Both the position numbers and the translations under genes were made by a program. From NCBI GenBank assembly GCA_018389105.1, contig JACATO010000591.1, positions 1,474,501-1,538,500 of the forward strand: a stretch of DNA of 64,000 nt, written 5' to 3'. The notes under the pieces were generated by a model. The model searched no databases and had not been told where the DNA came from. It saw nothing but the letters and a program-made list of their open reading frames with translations. Positions 37,603 to 47,800 of the stretch are shown one piece after another; position 1 is the stretch's first letter; the number at the start of each line of letters is the position of its first letter. Source of the DNA: Nautilus pompilius (lineage: Eukaryota > Mollusca > Cephalopoda > Nautilida > Nautilidae).

Positions 37603-40600
37603 TAGGGCAGGTCGATTTTCAACTTTTTTAAAAATCGCAATATGAGTAAGTATACAGTAGTTGCATCTATTCAAGTAGTACACAATAAAAAAAAAATTAG
37701 GCTTTTAGGTTAATGTTCCGCTTGCGGATTTGCGATTAAAGTTTAATTGTGTTTCAAGTTTATTTCATATTCTATATTTTTTATCATAAGTTACATAACA
37801 TTTGGAAAAGAGAACAATATATTTCCATAATGACCCAATAAAACTAGGAATATAAATGATCATATGACTGAGAATAATGTCCTTTTGACATAAACACTGG
37901 ACGCATTTTCCTGCTCAGCAGTTTCGTAAGGATAGATCTATGTCGGGCCTCAAACCCATACACTGAATGAGAAGCTTCTGTCACTAACTTTACACTCCTT
38001 TCAACGCTCTGAGAATGACATGGTAGGTTTGGAATATCCGGCTTTGTGCTCTTGTTGATGAAGGTCTGGATTTCCTCATCAGAAAAGTGTTGTGTAGTTG
38101 GTGGCTCCATTGTACCAGCGTCAGGAAGGTCAATAAGCTCTGGCCAGGTGTCAGCGTCCCAGTTCACTGGAGGAATTTTCTTTTCCATTTCTTGGCTGCT
38201 GTTCATTCTGGAAATAAAAAAAATGTATATTAATAATATCGGCCTAATAATCAAAACTATTTCCTTATTATTTTTGCTCTGAAAATTCGAAATATAAAAA
38301 TTCCACAGACGTTGCCTAAGTATTCTGTTCAAATCTTAATATATTATTTTGAAAATAAAAATATCTAGAATAACAAATTTTGCAAACAATACCTGCGTCT
38401 GAGAGTAAGAATTGTGTGAAGTCCAAGATTTCTGATCTGGTCATCATCATCTTTCACCATGGCGTAAAGGAAGTTTGCAGGTAGCAGGCAGAAAGCATTC
38501 CCCTGAATATTTTGTTTTACAATGCGTCTCACATCATCAAACTGAATCAGTTTCAAGTGGTTGATGGTAGAGAAAAGAATGCGAGGTGAATCATGTAGTT
38601 TAGAGGACATCTTTAAGCTGAACCATGAGGGAGCATAAACCTTGACAATGTATTGGATTAATTTTGTCAGATTCTTGTTTGGACTGTTGTCTCGTGTGTA
38701 TAGACAAAGAAGTCGTATAGCAAGTGTTAACCATCGTGCATGGTTGAGTGGACCTATTTTCCAGGCTGCCCATCTATCATCTACTCTTCCCACTCCGATA
38801 CCCTTACAATATTCATAGAGAAGCCTTTGATCATGACTGAGATCCTTCAGTACCTCATCTGGAATGTACTCATCAGTAATTGGTGTTTGAACTGGCTCAA
38901 ACTGTACTTGTGGTTCACCATGAATATCTTCTAAGCACCTTTTCCCAAGGGGTCCATTGAAGCTTCTTGGGCCAGTTGTTGTTCCATCCAGTTTTTTAAA
39001 TAGGGCTCTTAGTGGAAGTTCATTTTGATGAAGGGCACAGCCAATTGTGTGCAGCTTCCTCCCAAGAATTTCTTCTAGCTTTACCACCAAACCACTCTTA
39101 GAACCAGTGTTTGTTGCTGTATTGTCAAGAAGAATAGCATGTATACTCTCAAGGCTGTCATATTCTTGAAGAACACTGAATGCTTCCTGAGCAAGAACAT
39201 CGCCAGTAGCACCTACAACAGGTATTGTTCTGTGGGTCAAATAGGTGCCTGGAGATTTTCCATCTTCATATGTGAATGTGAGATGATGTTCTGTAGCAAC
39301 ACACTTTTTGAGAACATTTCCCCCTTCTTGCGCTTCTGTTTCCTTATATGTCAAGGTTTTATCATCAAGCTTTCCATCTACACCCATGCAAACGAGGTGT
39401 GTCTTCGTCTCTGACTCAACTTCTTCACTAATTACTCTTACTTTTGATTTAGCCCTGTCTAACTTACACTTGTCAATTAAGATTTGATTAATGTCAACCT
39501 CTGGCCTCAATAGGTGTTTGATGTCATAGAGCAAGGCATTACCAAGAGCTGCCCCAAGACTGGAGGAACATTCAGCTCTGACAAGCTCCATAGCATATCT
39601 GGGAAACTTGAGAAGGTTGTAGTCTCCTGAAGTCCTCCTGTTAGGCTGCCATTCATCTCCCTGAAAATATAAGAATCACAAAAGATTAGATAGGGAATAT
39701 TACTTCTTCAGCAGATTAAGATACAAGAAAAAATGCATTAATTTTTGCATGAAGTAGTTGTGATTCGAAATACTAACATAGCATACAAGGTAATGATCGT
39801 TTAGTTCATATATACTAAGGCAAAGAAAAAAAAACACGAACCTCAGAATTTGATTGTTCAGGGATATCTGTAGGCTGTGTAGAAGGTCCTGCTAATTCAA
39901 TGTCCTCCTGAGATAAGACATGTTGCTCTCTCAGTTTAGCTCTCCTATCTCTTTTGGCAGCAGATATGTCCACCGAAGACATCTGAAATGCTCCCTTGGG
40001 TCCTGTTTTTGAACGCTGATCTCGAAGATATGCTCTTTCTTCAATTGGCACCTTTGCAGCTGCTGGACAAACGCAGATGATGTGTTCTTTTGTGCATTTG
40101 TCTTTTTTGCAATATATCCTAGAATCGTTGCAAGGCACAATTTCCAGAGGACAGGAACAGGCTGATATATCAAAGAGTTTGTCCAACTTAGAATCCAGAT
40201 TACGCTTAGCATTTGCTTTAGCATGCTTGCGATTTATGTCTTTCACAGTCACAAAGAGATCTTTAACTTTTCTGTCAATGGATTTTTCATGAATTAATGG
40301 TAATCTTGGATTCACAGACAACCAAATTGATTTCAAGTCCCTGGTAACATGCTGCACTTTAGCCCAAAAATCTGCACAGGGATCGGCACATTCTAGATAA
40401 TAATAATATTGAATCAATTGTCTGTAGGTGCTGGGATCTGTGAGCACTAAATCACAAGGACCACCGCCATATTTCTCTTCACTTTTCTTTCTTGTTAGCG
40501 GCGTTGTTTTCACTTTCGGCATTTTTTCAAAAATATCTCAGACAACCTTAAATGTAATTAAATTCAATATTAAAATCTGATATATAAATTAATGATGTTA

Positions 40601-41079
40601 CAAACTCTTGTCTTCAGCTTGTAATATACTCATAATCCTCCCCCCTTTTTCCGATGATAATAATAGAAACACTCACTAAAATAATTATTATTACAGAGTA
40701 AGTTACTATGCAAAACACGGCCTCGCAATGACACTATAAGCAAGATTCCAGTCCGCCGTCGGCGCAAGGCAATACACCGTATATTTTCTAAAATAAACAC
40801 AGAGAACCGTCCTTAAACTATAAATATATATATAATAGGGGGCTGGACACGCAGTGGTCCGTAACATTGACTTTTAAAGCATAGCAAGACAAGGACAGTT
40901 GAAAAAAAATGGTTACATGCACCGAAAACACTAGTGAAAAAGTAAAATTAAACAGTTATTTCAAAATCCGCAAAAAGATATTCAAGTTAAACTCATATTT
41001 GTGATTTTAACGTATTATACATGGAAATGCAACTACTGATTGCTTACTCACACTCCTGTGTCAACATCGACCTGCCCTA
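37603..41079 (-). mobile_element. Element X: 3477-bp hAT-like transposon with intact gene
   Basis: Both tips begin TAGGGCAGGTCGAT (right tip read as reverse complement). They are flanked by the perfect 8-bp duplication GTGCACAG (37595-37602 and 41080-41087). A second shared block, CAGTAGTTGCAT, lies about 50 bases inside the left tip (37655-37666) and about 40 inside the right (41027-41038, inverted). A TTGCGGATTT-type motif recurs further in (37723-37732, near CCGCTTGCGG; inverted at 40964-40973). An 8-bp TSD with TAGGG tips is compatible with the hAT superfamily. The single gene fills the minus strand from 40522 to 37844. It is inserted in the ZMYM-type hAT and is the best preserved element of the window. 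Confidence 0.9.
37844..40522 (-). CDS. Element X putative transposase, 770 aa, three exons
   Basis: Exon 1 is 40522-39842 (ATG start, 227 codons), exon 2 is 39660-38393, and exon 3 is 38207-37844 (TAG stop). The introns are 181 and 185 bases with GT..AG ends (GAG/GTTCGT...TTTTCAG/GG and CGCAG/GTATTG...TTTCCAG/A). Phases 0 and 2 match, and the joined frame of 770 codons has no stop. Exon 1 has a cysteine cluster at residues 122-152 (C-X-C-X6-C-X6-C-X4-C-X6-C-X-C), probably zinc-binding. Exon 2 has CMGVDGKLDD (D322), AILLDNTATNTG (D406), IGCALHQNEL (C435xxH438) and NHARWLTLA (RW at 536-537). This order resembles the D-D-CxxH-RW core of hAT transposases. Exon 3 ends with NLPCHSQSVERSVKLVTEAS. 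I do not recognise a named family. The transposase role is inferred from the TIR/TSD context and these motifs. Confidence 0.85.
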
Positions 41080-41087
41080 GTGCACAG
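41080..41087. repeat. Right target-site duplication of Element X
   Basis: GTGCACAG is identical to 37595-37602 and directly follows the right tip ...CCTGCCCTA. Confidence 0.9.
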
Positions 41088-41639
41088 TGCTGATTAAATA
41101 TAATATAATATATTCTCCGTTCCACTGCAATAAATATTTACCATATGTCTTAATGTATTATGATAATTGTACTTTCACAGTTGCATTATTGGTTGAGAAA
41201 AATTAGAATAAAATCAGAAATATCAGAACTGCTAAGTTGCTGATACGTTATAAAAATCAAACTTCCGAGGAGGGCCCCCCCCCAATGACTCTTGCCCAGG
41301 AACCTAAGAACTTTAAAGCCACCACTGTCCCGACTTATGTAATTAATTGGTTCCAAAGTTCTTTACCTAACTCAAAAGCCCCTATGTACATAAGTTCCTA
41401 CTCTTACATATTTTATATGCTAGAATATTCCTACCTTTACTTATTATATACACTGTAACTACTTTTAAATACTGTATAGTGCTTTAATATTTTAATACAC
41501 TGCCTGTTAAATTGTAGAGAGTAAAAACAAACATGGATTAAATATAAATAGAAATTTAATAGAAATATTAAATATTAACTTAACATACCTTATTTCCTAG
41601 TGTTAGCTTGTGCATTGGAAGGGGTGGTAGTAGGAGAAG

Positions 41640-43530
41640 GTTGATTGGTTGTTAATTAGATGATGAAGAAGTGGAGGATGGGGCTGAAGATGGGACTTTA
41701 ACAACCTTTACTGCTAAATGTGAAGCTACAGGCTCCTCTATTTGAGGCGAAGATGTACATTTAGCCATAGGTGGAGATATAGATTCAGCTGGAGTACATG
41801 TTTGGCTGATTATAAAGGTACTGGTAGCCATTCAACATTATGGATGCTGCACAACAGACTTCTTTTTTCTTCATAAATGGCCTTGTAGCAAGACAGAATC
41901 TCGTGAAATCCTGTTGACTTTCATGAACCTTTCAACATTGGGTCCATCATCTTAAGGCATGTCAGTCCTGCTTCAAAGTGCCTAAAAGCCTCTGCCAAAT
42001 CTTTAGTGGTGAACCTTTGGGGTGTTTCAGCTTCTGTTTCATCACTATCTTTACTTTGTTCTGCCTTTTGTGCCTCCAACTCTATAAGATCCTTATTTGT
42101 AAACTCTTGAGAATGAGATTTCAATAAGTTGTTGACATCCTCCACATCCAGCTCAAGTTGACAGATGAACTTGACAACTTTAATGGTCACATCTTTGACA
42201 ATCTCTGTGAAGACCTCGAAACTGAGAACAGAGTCAGGTTTCTTCTAAACTCCAACTATGTTTGTGGACTTTATCTCACCCCATGAAACCGCAATGTTTT
42301 TTATAGCATCATAAATATTGTAACCTTTTCAGAAGTCTCTAAGGTTCTTCCCCTCCTCTCCTTCAATGGCCTTGACTGCTTGTGAAAACCACCTGCATAG
42401 ATAATACGCCCTTAAAGTTGCAATAACCTTTTGGTCCATTGGTTGCAACAAGGACATCAGTGGCGAGGCTACAGGGGGGGCAGGGGGGCGACCGCCCCCC
42501 CTGGTCGGATTTTGGTACCGTCGGTCGGAAATTTACATGTTGGAAAAAAAATGTACTGTACATAATAGCATTATAGGGGACCATTATAATGGGGACAAAT
42601 TTTGATGCAGGTGAATTAATTCAATGATGTGATAGTTGTGAAATAATAGCGCTAGTGAAGAACATTTTTTTTCCAACATGTAAATTTCCGACCGACGGTA
42701 CCAAAATCCGACCAGGGGGCGGTCGCCCCCCCCTGCCCCCCCTGAGCCTCGCCACTGAAGGACATTGTGTTTGGTGATAAGTACACCACTTTCATATCTT
42801 GATGAAGATCATCCGTGGATGTCCAGAAGTATTGTCTAAAATCAAAAAAAAAATCTTGAAGGGAATTACTTTGGCTTTGCAATACTCATTTAACTTGGGG
42901 ATTAGGTGGTGCCAAGACCATGCCTCAAATATGGCGATAGTAGCCCAGGCCTTCAGGTTCGACATCCATATGATGGGAAGAAAGCACTTACTTATCCCCT
43001 TCAATTCCTGGGTTTTCTGCATGATACAATAATAAAGGTTCCAGTTTGTATCCAGCTGCATTGCCCCCCCAGAAACAGAATTAGACAATCTTGATTTTAG
43101 CTAATACAGAAGGAAATTCATCAGCTACCTCTTTATCAGTGCTAGCAGCCTCACCATTTACTTTCACTTTAAATCTTTGAAACCACCAATGTCTCATATC
43201 AAAACTGCTCTCAGTTTCATCCATGTTTTCTTTCAAGTTTTTGAAAAGACTTAGCCTTTTCCTGTATTAGCAAAGGGCTAAATGGCATGCAGCATGGAGT
43301 TTGATCCTTGATCTAAACACTTATTAGTTTTTCCATCTCTAACATACCACCACCATGGTGCTTGGTTATTACTGTTAACTGCATGGGTGCAGAACCTTTC
43401 ACATGTTCATTCATTCATTCTATATCCTTCATAGTGTTGATGGTTGAAGTGACCAAAAAGAGAACTCGTGCAATAGAAGTGATCATTTGATCACTTTCAA
43501 AGCATTTCACAATATCAATTTTCTGTTCAA
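41640..43530 (-). pseudogene. Tigger-A transposase relic, interrupted by a MITE
   Basis: On the minus strand, in order: an N-terminal helix-turn-helix remnant (KIDIVKCFESDQMITSIARV) near 43500; a CENPB-type segment around 43120-43320 (SFQKLERKHG, then RHWWFQRFK-like); KCFLPIIWMSNLKAW; and the DDE motif ILDNTSGHPRM near 42820-42850. It continues with KVVYLSPNTMS up to the MITE at 42757, and after the MITE (42457 down) resumes with SLLQPMDQKVIATLRAYYLC. The tail has LDVEDVNNLLKSHSQEFTNK and FTTKDLAEAFRHFEAGLTCL. It has several frameshifts and stops. The MITE hit exactly between the codons for the conserved ...PPNT.S and LLQPMDQ blocks. Confidence 0.82.
42458..42757. mobile_element. 300-bp fold-back hAT MITE with perfect 8-bp TSD
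   Basis: The tips CAGTGGCGAGGCT(A) are followed by G/C-runs and then by GGTCGGATTTTGGTACCGTC. The inverted repeat runs for about 96 bases on each side (42458-42553 and 42662-42757) with only small length differences in the G/C runs. The flanks are AAGGACAT at 42450-42457 and again at 42758-42765. The central 108 bases are AT-rich with no coding potential. Near identity of the arms indicates a recent insertion, here into the Tigger-A transposase. Confidence 0.96.
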
Positions 43531-43856
43531 GCATATTGTTTGACACTTCTTTGATGCACAAATGTAATTTGAATCACTTTTATGCTTACCAGGCATGTTG
43601 AAGGGTTTGAAACATGGAAAACACTCAAATTACAATGGCAAGATGCAAACAAGATGGCTGGTGGAAATGTAGTGTGACAAAGAGGGGAACCACTTAAATC
43701 CACACACACTAAATGTATTATGCTACACATGCGAAAGTACCTTTTGGCATGTGTGCGCCACATCTGTAAAATTTCTGCAGAATTTTATTTGAGATAAAGT
43801 TTTTTACATAAACTCAAAATTAAGTTGAGTGTTACATAAACTTGGGAGTGACAGTA

Positions 43857-44781
43857 GTATATAAATGGTTAAGTAAAGTTAAGATTCTGTATATTGTATT
43901 TATAGATTATTTTTATCATAATGATAACTTGTTGGCAATAAAATGCTATTAATTAATATTTTACTTGCTTATTTTTTAATTCCATGCTATGTTTTTTGTT
44001 CCATTGTTTTTGTTTTTGTTTTTTTTAACTAAATGGTGATGGTAAGTTTGGAAGACAGAGCATTACAGAACTATTTTGTGTTCTTTATCTCATTTGATCC
44101 CTTTACTAATGAAATGCAAGTTTAAGATTATTACCTTGCTTAAATTTAATCTTTTCTGATAAGAGTTGAGCAGCATTTATGCATATTCATTAGTTATCAA
44201 TGTGCACATTGTAGTGTGATTTGAAGAAGTTTTTATAAAGGTTAAGATTTTTAAATATTACCTCTTAGTGTAGAAACTGCAAACTAAGCTAAACCAGGGC
44301 TTTCAGGTTATGACTACAGGTAAAAAACATAAAATTGTGAAAGTCAGCTATGTTGATTTCCAGAAGCAGCGTCCAGGAATCTCTAGAACTAAAAATATTT
44401 CTTCTATTAGAAACTGCGTAAATGGGCATAAAAACTTTTACTTTACATTTGTGTGTGATTTTAATGGTTATTTGTTAAGGAAATGCTAATGATGTATACT
44501 TTTTTGATAATCATTTGTTTTATTTATGTTCTTCTGTAATCAATTTAGAAATATTGGTGAATGGTGCATAGATAGTTGTTGAGAAGTGTCCAATCTGAAT
44601 TACTTTTTTTCTCTCAAAGAATTTAAACTGATGTTAAAGTAATAGAGATGGATAATCCTTTTTTCTGTGCATATACTATCTGATAGATAACCTACTGAAA
44701 TCCTTTTGGACATTTTATTATTATTTTATTTACAATTTAAAATGATGTTTTCTTATATTTTATATTTATATATATATATAG
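43857..44781. other. AT-rich intron end before exon B
   Basis: There are no coding features. It ends in a (TA)n tract and the splice acceptor tatatatag. A polypyrimidine tract is poor here; the acceptor is preceded by TTTTATATTTATATATATAT. Confidence 0.6.
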
Positions 44782-44854
44782 GGATAAAATGGCCTTTAAA
44801 CAATGAAGACATTGAACAACGGATTGACTTGTATGATTGCCGAGTTCGAGGCTG
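44782..44854 (+). CDS. CACNA2D: Alpha2/delta calcium-channel subunit, internal exon B
   Basis: The acceptor is tatatatag/GG and the donor is gctg/gtaagt. After GG completes the glycine codon begun at 8398, the exon reads IKWPLNNEDIEQRIDLYDCR and then VRG, with TG as the first two bases of a tryptophan codon finished in the next exon. Alpha2/delta family members have an equivalent stretch, PGIKW...(F/Y)DCR.R.W, followed by YIQAATSPKD and the VWA domain with its MIDAS metal site. That next exon is not visible in the remaining 19 kb. Recognition is from the family motif. Exact orthology (alpha2/delta-3 versus another paralogue) cannot be settled from about 67 residues. Confidence 0.92.
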
Positions 44855-47800
44855 GTAAGTTATTTTTATTTTTTTTGCTTTTTTTGTTTCCTGTATCATG
44901 GTCATTGGTATGTGATTCCCCACTGATGCTCTGGCTGCTCCTTTACACTTTGCTATAATCATCTTATGATCCCATTAAACATTGCAGTTCTGTATGCCTG
45001 CTTGATACAGCTGTTTTTCTTTGATCTAAAATAGTTATGAAACTGGTACAGCTAGACTTGATTCTGTAAGAAAAAAATACTCTATGTGGATAGAATATTG
45101 TCTATCAGCTATTGATAGAATTAGCATCTTTGAATAACTTAATGCTGAATGGTCAATAAAAAGATGCCTAAGGCAGCTGCAGTTTTTTGATAAAACTGAA
45201 CTGTCTCTTCTCAAATGCTCTCTGGTTGCTTTTGTGGAATGTGACAACATTAACTTAAAAACTGTGTAGCTGGACAAATATAACTGTATCTTATTCTCAC
45301 TGAAACCTCGTGACTGGAGGTAGATGTGTAGTGTTGTGAGTGAGTATCAATTGGGCCATTTCTCTTCATAAATACAGCACAAAGTTAATTATTGAAAACA
45401 GCATGTCTGAACAAATGTATAGTTTTTTTTTTGTGGAAAAATGCAATAGGACAGATTCTGAGAATTAATGGTGTCCAAAATGTGGTTTTCTTTTGTGGTA
45501 TTTTTCATTAAATCAACAACATAATGAGTAAACTTTAACAAAACATTTGGTCATAAAATTAAAATGCAGAAATGTGTGCATAGTATTTGAAATCTGTTTC
45601 TGTTGAAGTATTTTGAATGCCCCTGATATTAAACCGAGGTGGCAGGCAACATCCGTCCTGACACACTGTATTTATTAAACTATTATCTAATGATTAAAAT
45701 TCCGCTCTTTTTCTGTTTTTTTTTTTTTTTTTTAACATTAAGCAATTATTCTACTTCTTCCATCTGCTTAATGTAACAGGTGGCTTTTCTTGCTGCAGGA
45801 TAAACAGCTACCAGTCAGCAGAATCATGTTCACTGTAGACATTGTTAAGCACCTAATAATATCTCATTAATAAACTATCAGTTGTCAATGAAAGATAAAA
45901 ATCTTATAAATTTAGATGCTGCTGCTTGCATCTGGTGTCTGACAAGAAGACCAGCAGAAGCAGCTCTCAGTAAATTATAGGCTTTTTATTCATTTTCACT
46001 GTCAGTATCATCTGAAACTTTTTTCCAAACAAATTAGTGCCATATTGTTCATTTTCACAGAAAGTGATATAAATTTATGTCAGCTTTTTGAATTATAAAG
46101 CTTTAGATTAACATCTAGCAGCCCTCTTTTAACAGGATGTCTTCAACTTTCAGTACTGAAAAAAAAAAGAAAAGAAAATTGTGCTTTACAATATCTTAAT
46201 TGAGAGGTATTAACTCTATCCACTAACTAAACTTAATTTTAGAGCTGATCCTTCCTCAATCTGATCTGAAAATCAGAGATGCAGAATTATGTTGATGTTC
46301 TCAGTTTAGTGGCATTGCTTACTTACTATGCATACTCTGAGAATAGAATATTGTTGCTGAAAGTCTTTAATAAATAAATTACACAACTGCATTCTTGTTT
46401 ACTTTATTGTATCTCATTTCAAATATTTTGTCTTTTTTCTCTGAAAATAAAATGAACAAAATTATTTAAAAATTTTTTATAGCAAGGAAATTCTTTGTTA
46501 GAAATAGCTTCTTTCCTCTCTTCCATTCTCATTCAGAAATCAAAGCGAATACAAACTGTAGTGGTTGGCTTGAAATTTACTTCCTGTTATACCCATTAAA
46601 CTTTGAGTTCAGAAAAAATCTTGGAATTTCTGATGTAAAATCAGGAAGAGACTCAACTTGGGAAAACTAGACATTAAAACTCAAGTCAGAATCTTAAAAT
46701 TAGTTTTTTTATGAAAAATGAAATGAGAGAAAATCACAGAAAGGGTTTAGTGTAACATCTCACTAGTATTTACTGTGTTTTTCCAAGGAAATATCACCTG
46801 CTTTGGACAGGATGTTGGATGCCTTATTGTGGAATATGAACCTTTCTGTACATAGCCAGTCAGAGTCTCCTATGAAGTGTTGTAAGCAAGTCCCATATAT
46901 GTTTGAAAGAATTTCTATAGATTACGGACTTGTCTGTTATTGCTTGTGCACAAACCGCTGTATGAGTAAGATGGTAGACTATCTTTTTTGTCATGGTTCT
47001 CATTAACAACAAACAAAATCACAAAGTTTTATAGCTTCAGGGATTGGAAGGCCTGACAACAAAGTTAATAATATTTTCACATTATTTAATAGCACGTACA
47101 ACTAAACTCCAACAGTTGTGGTGAGCTGTTCAACTTTTTAGATTACCTGTCATAATGGACATTTGAAAAAAAACTACAAAGCATGTCGTTCTTTTGTTAT
47201 TTTTTGTTGCTTTTTTCAATTCCCTGAAAGATCATTTCCAGATATCCAAGCAGTTACTCTTTATTTTAATGAAACTAAATAAAGTATCTCCTAATGTATT
47301 AGCTTAATTTTAATAATTAGACTAGCTCATCAAATATTTCTCTGTTGTAAAGACTTTTTATTATTATAAAGGTTAAATAACATCCTAGACATTAGTTCCA
47401 TGTAATGAAAAGCAGGTGTAGAACACCAAATAGCTTGAAAATTAAGTTTACACACCCATAACACAGTTGGCAATGTCAGTACTAGTAACCTCTTTTTAGC
47501 ACAGGGCTATTGGGATGGAATGGGCTAGCAGAATGTTGTACCAGTAGGTACTATTTTTTGCTATTAATTCATTTGAAATTAAATAGTAAGCTAAAATAAG
47601 ACTTTTAGATAGTTCTCATGATGGAAAGTTTCCTGCCTGGTTGACATTTATGTTTTAAATTGGTTGGCAAGCTTTCAGAGACTGGTCAAATTATTACTGT
47701 TAAATTTCTTGTTCCCAAAAGCTTTGATTGTGTCCATATTCTTCATCTGATAATAGTGGTTTATTGGCATAAAGCTTTTCCCATCCCTCATGTATTCGTT

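Larger units (their letters stand above)
34066..41327 (+). mobile_element. ZMYM-type hAT element nested in Tigger-A, itself invaded twice
   Basis: The left tip is CAGTGGTGGCCTTAGG and the right tip (reverse complement) CAGTGGTGGCTTTAAAG. Both are followed inward by GGGC/GGGCCC-rich sequence (34098-34131 and 41273-41297), typical of the hAT group with ZMYM1-like transposases. The flanking 8-mers TCACTGAC (34058-34065) and TCCCGACT (41328-41335) are similar but not identical, as expected for an old duplication. Without Tigger-B and Element X it is only about 1.5 kb. It keeps a small + strand transposase fragment at 37268-37440, so it is a decayed or internally deleted copy. Confidence 0.75.
34051..43854 (-). 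mobile_element. Tigger-A: pogo-type element split by nested insertions
   Basis: The right tip (reverse complement CTGTCACTCCCAAGTTTATG) is flanked by TA at 43855-43856. The left tip CTGTCACTCACTGAC is preceded by TA at 34049-34050 and is interrupted by the hAT at 34066-41327. The tip then resumes at about 41328 with TCCCGACTTATGTAATTAAT. Removing the hAT and the MITE at 42458-42757 leaves about 2.2 kb, the usual size of a Tigger. The transposase is on the minus strand between about 43530 and 41640 and is broken. As the outermost shell it is the oldest element of the stack. Confidence 0.85.
8399..44781 (+). other. 36.4-kb intron between alpha2/delta exons A and B
   Basis: The donor is gtatgt at 8399 and the acceptor is tatatatag ending at 44781. 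Both are canonical, and the phase (one base before, two after) agrees between the flanking exons. The intron is AT-rich and is the landing site of most mobile elements in the window, listed individually. I see no additional alpha2/delta exon inside it. The conceptual protein runs without a gap from ...FFRIYP-G to I-K-W, which argues that no constitutive exon is missed. Confidence 0.85.
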
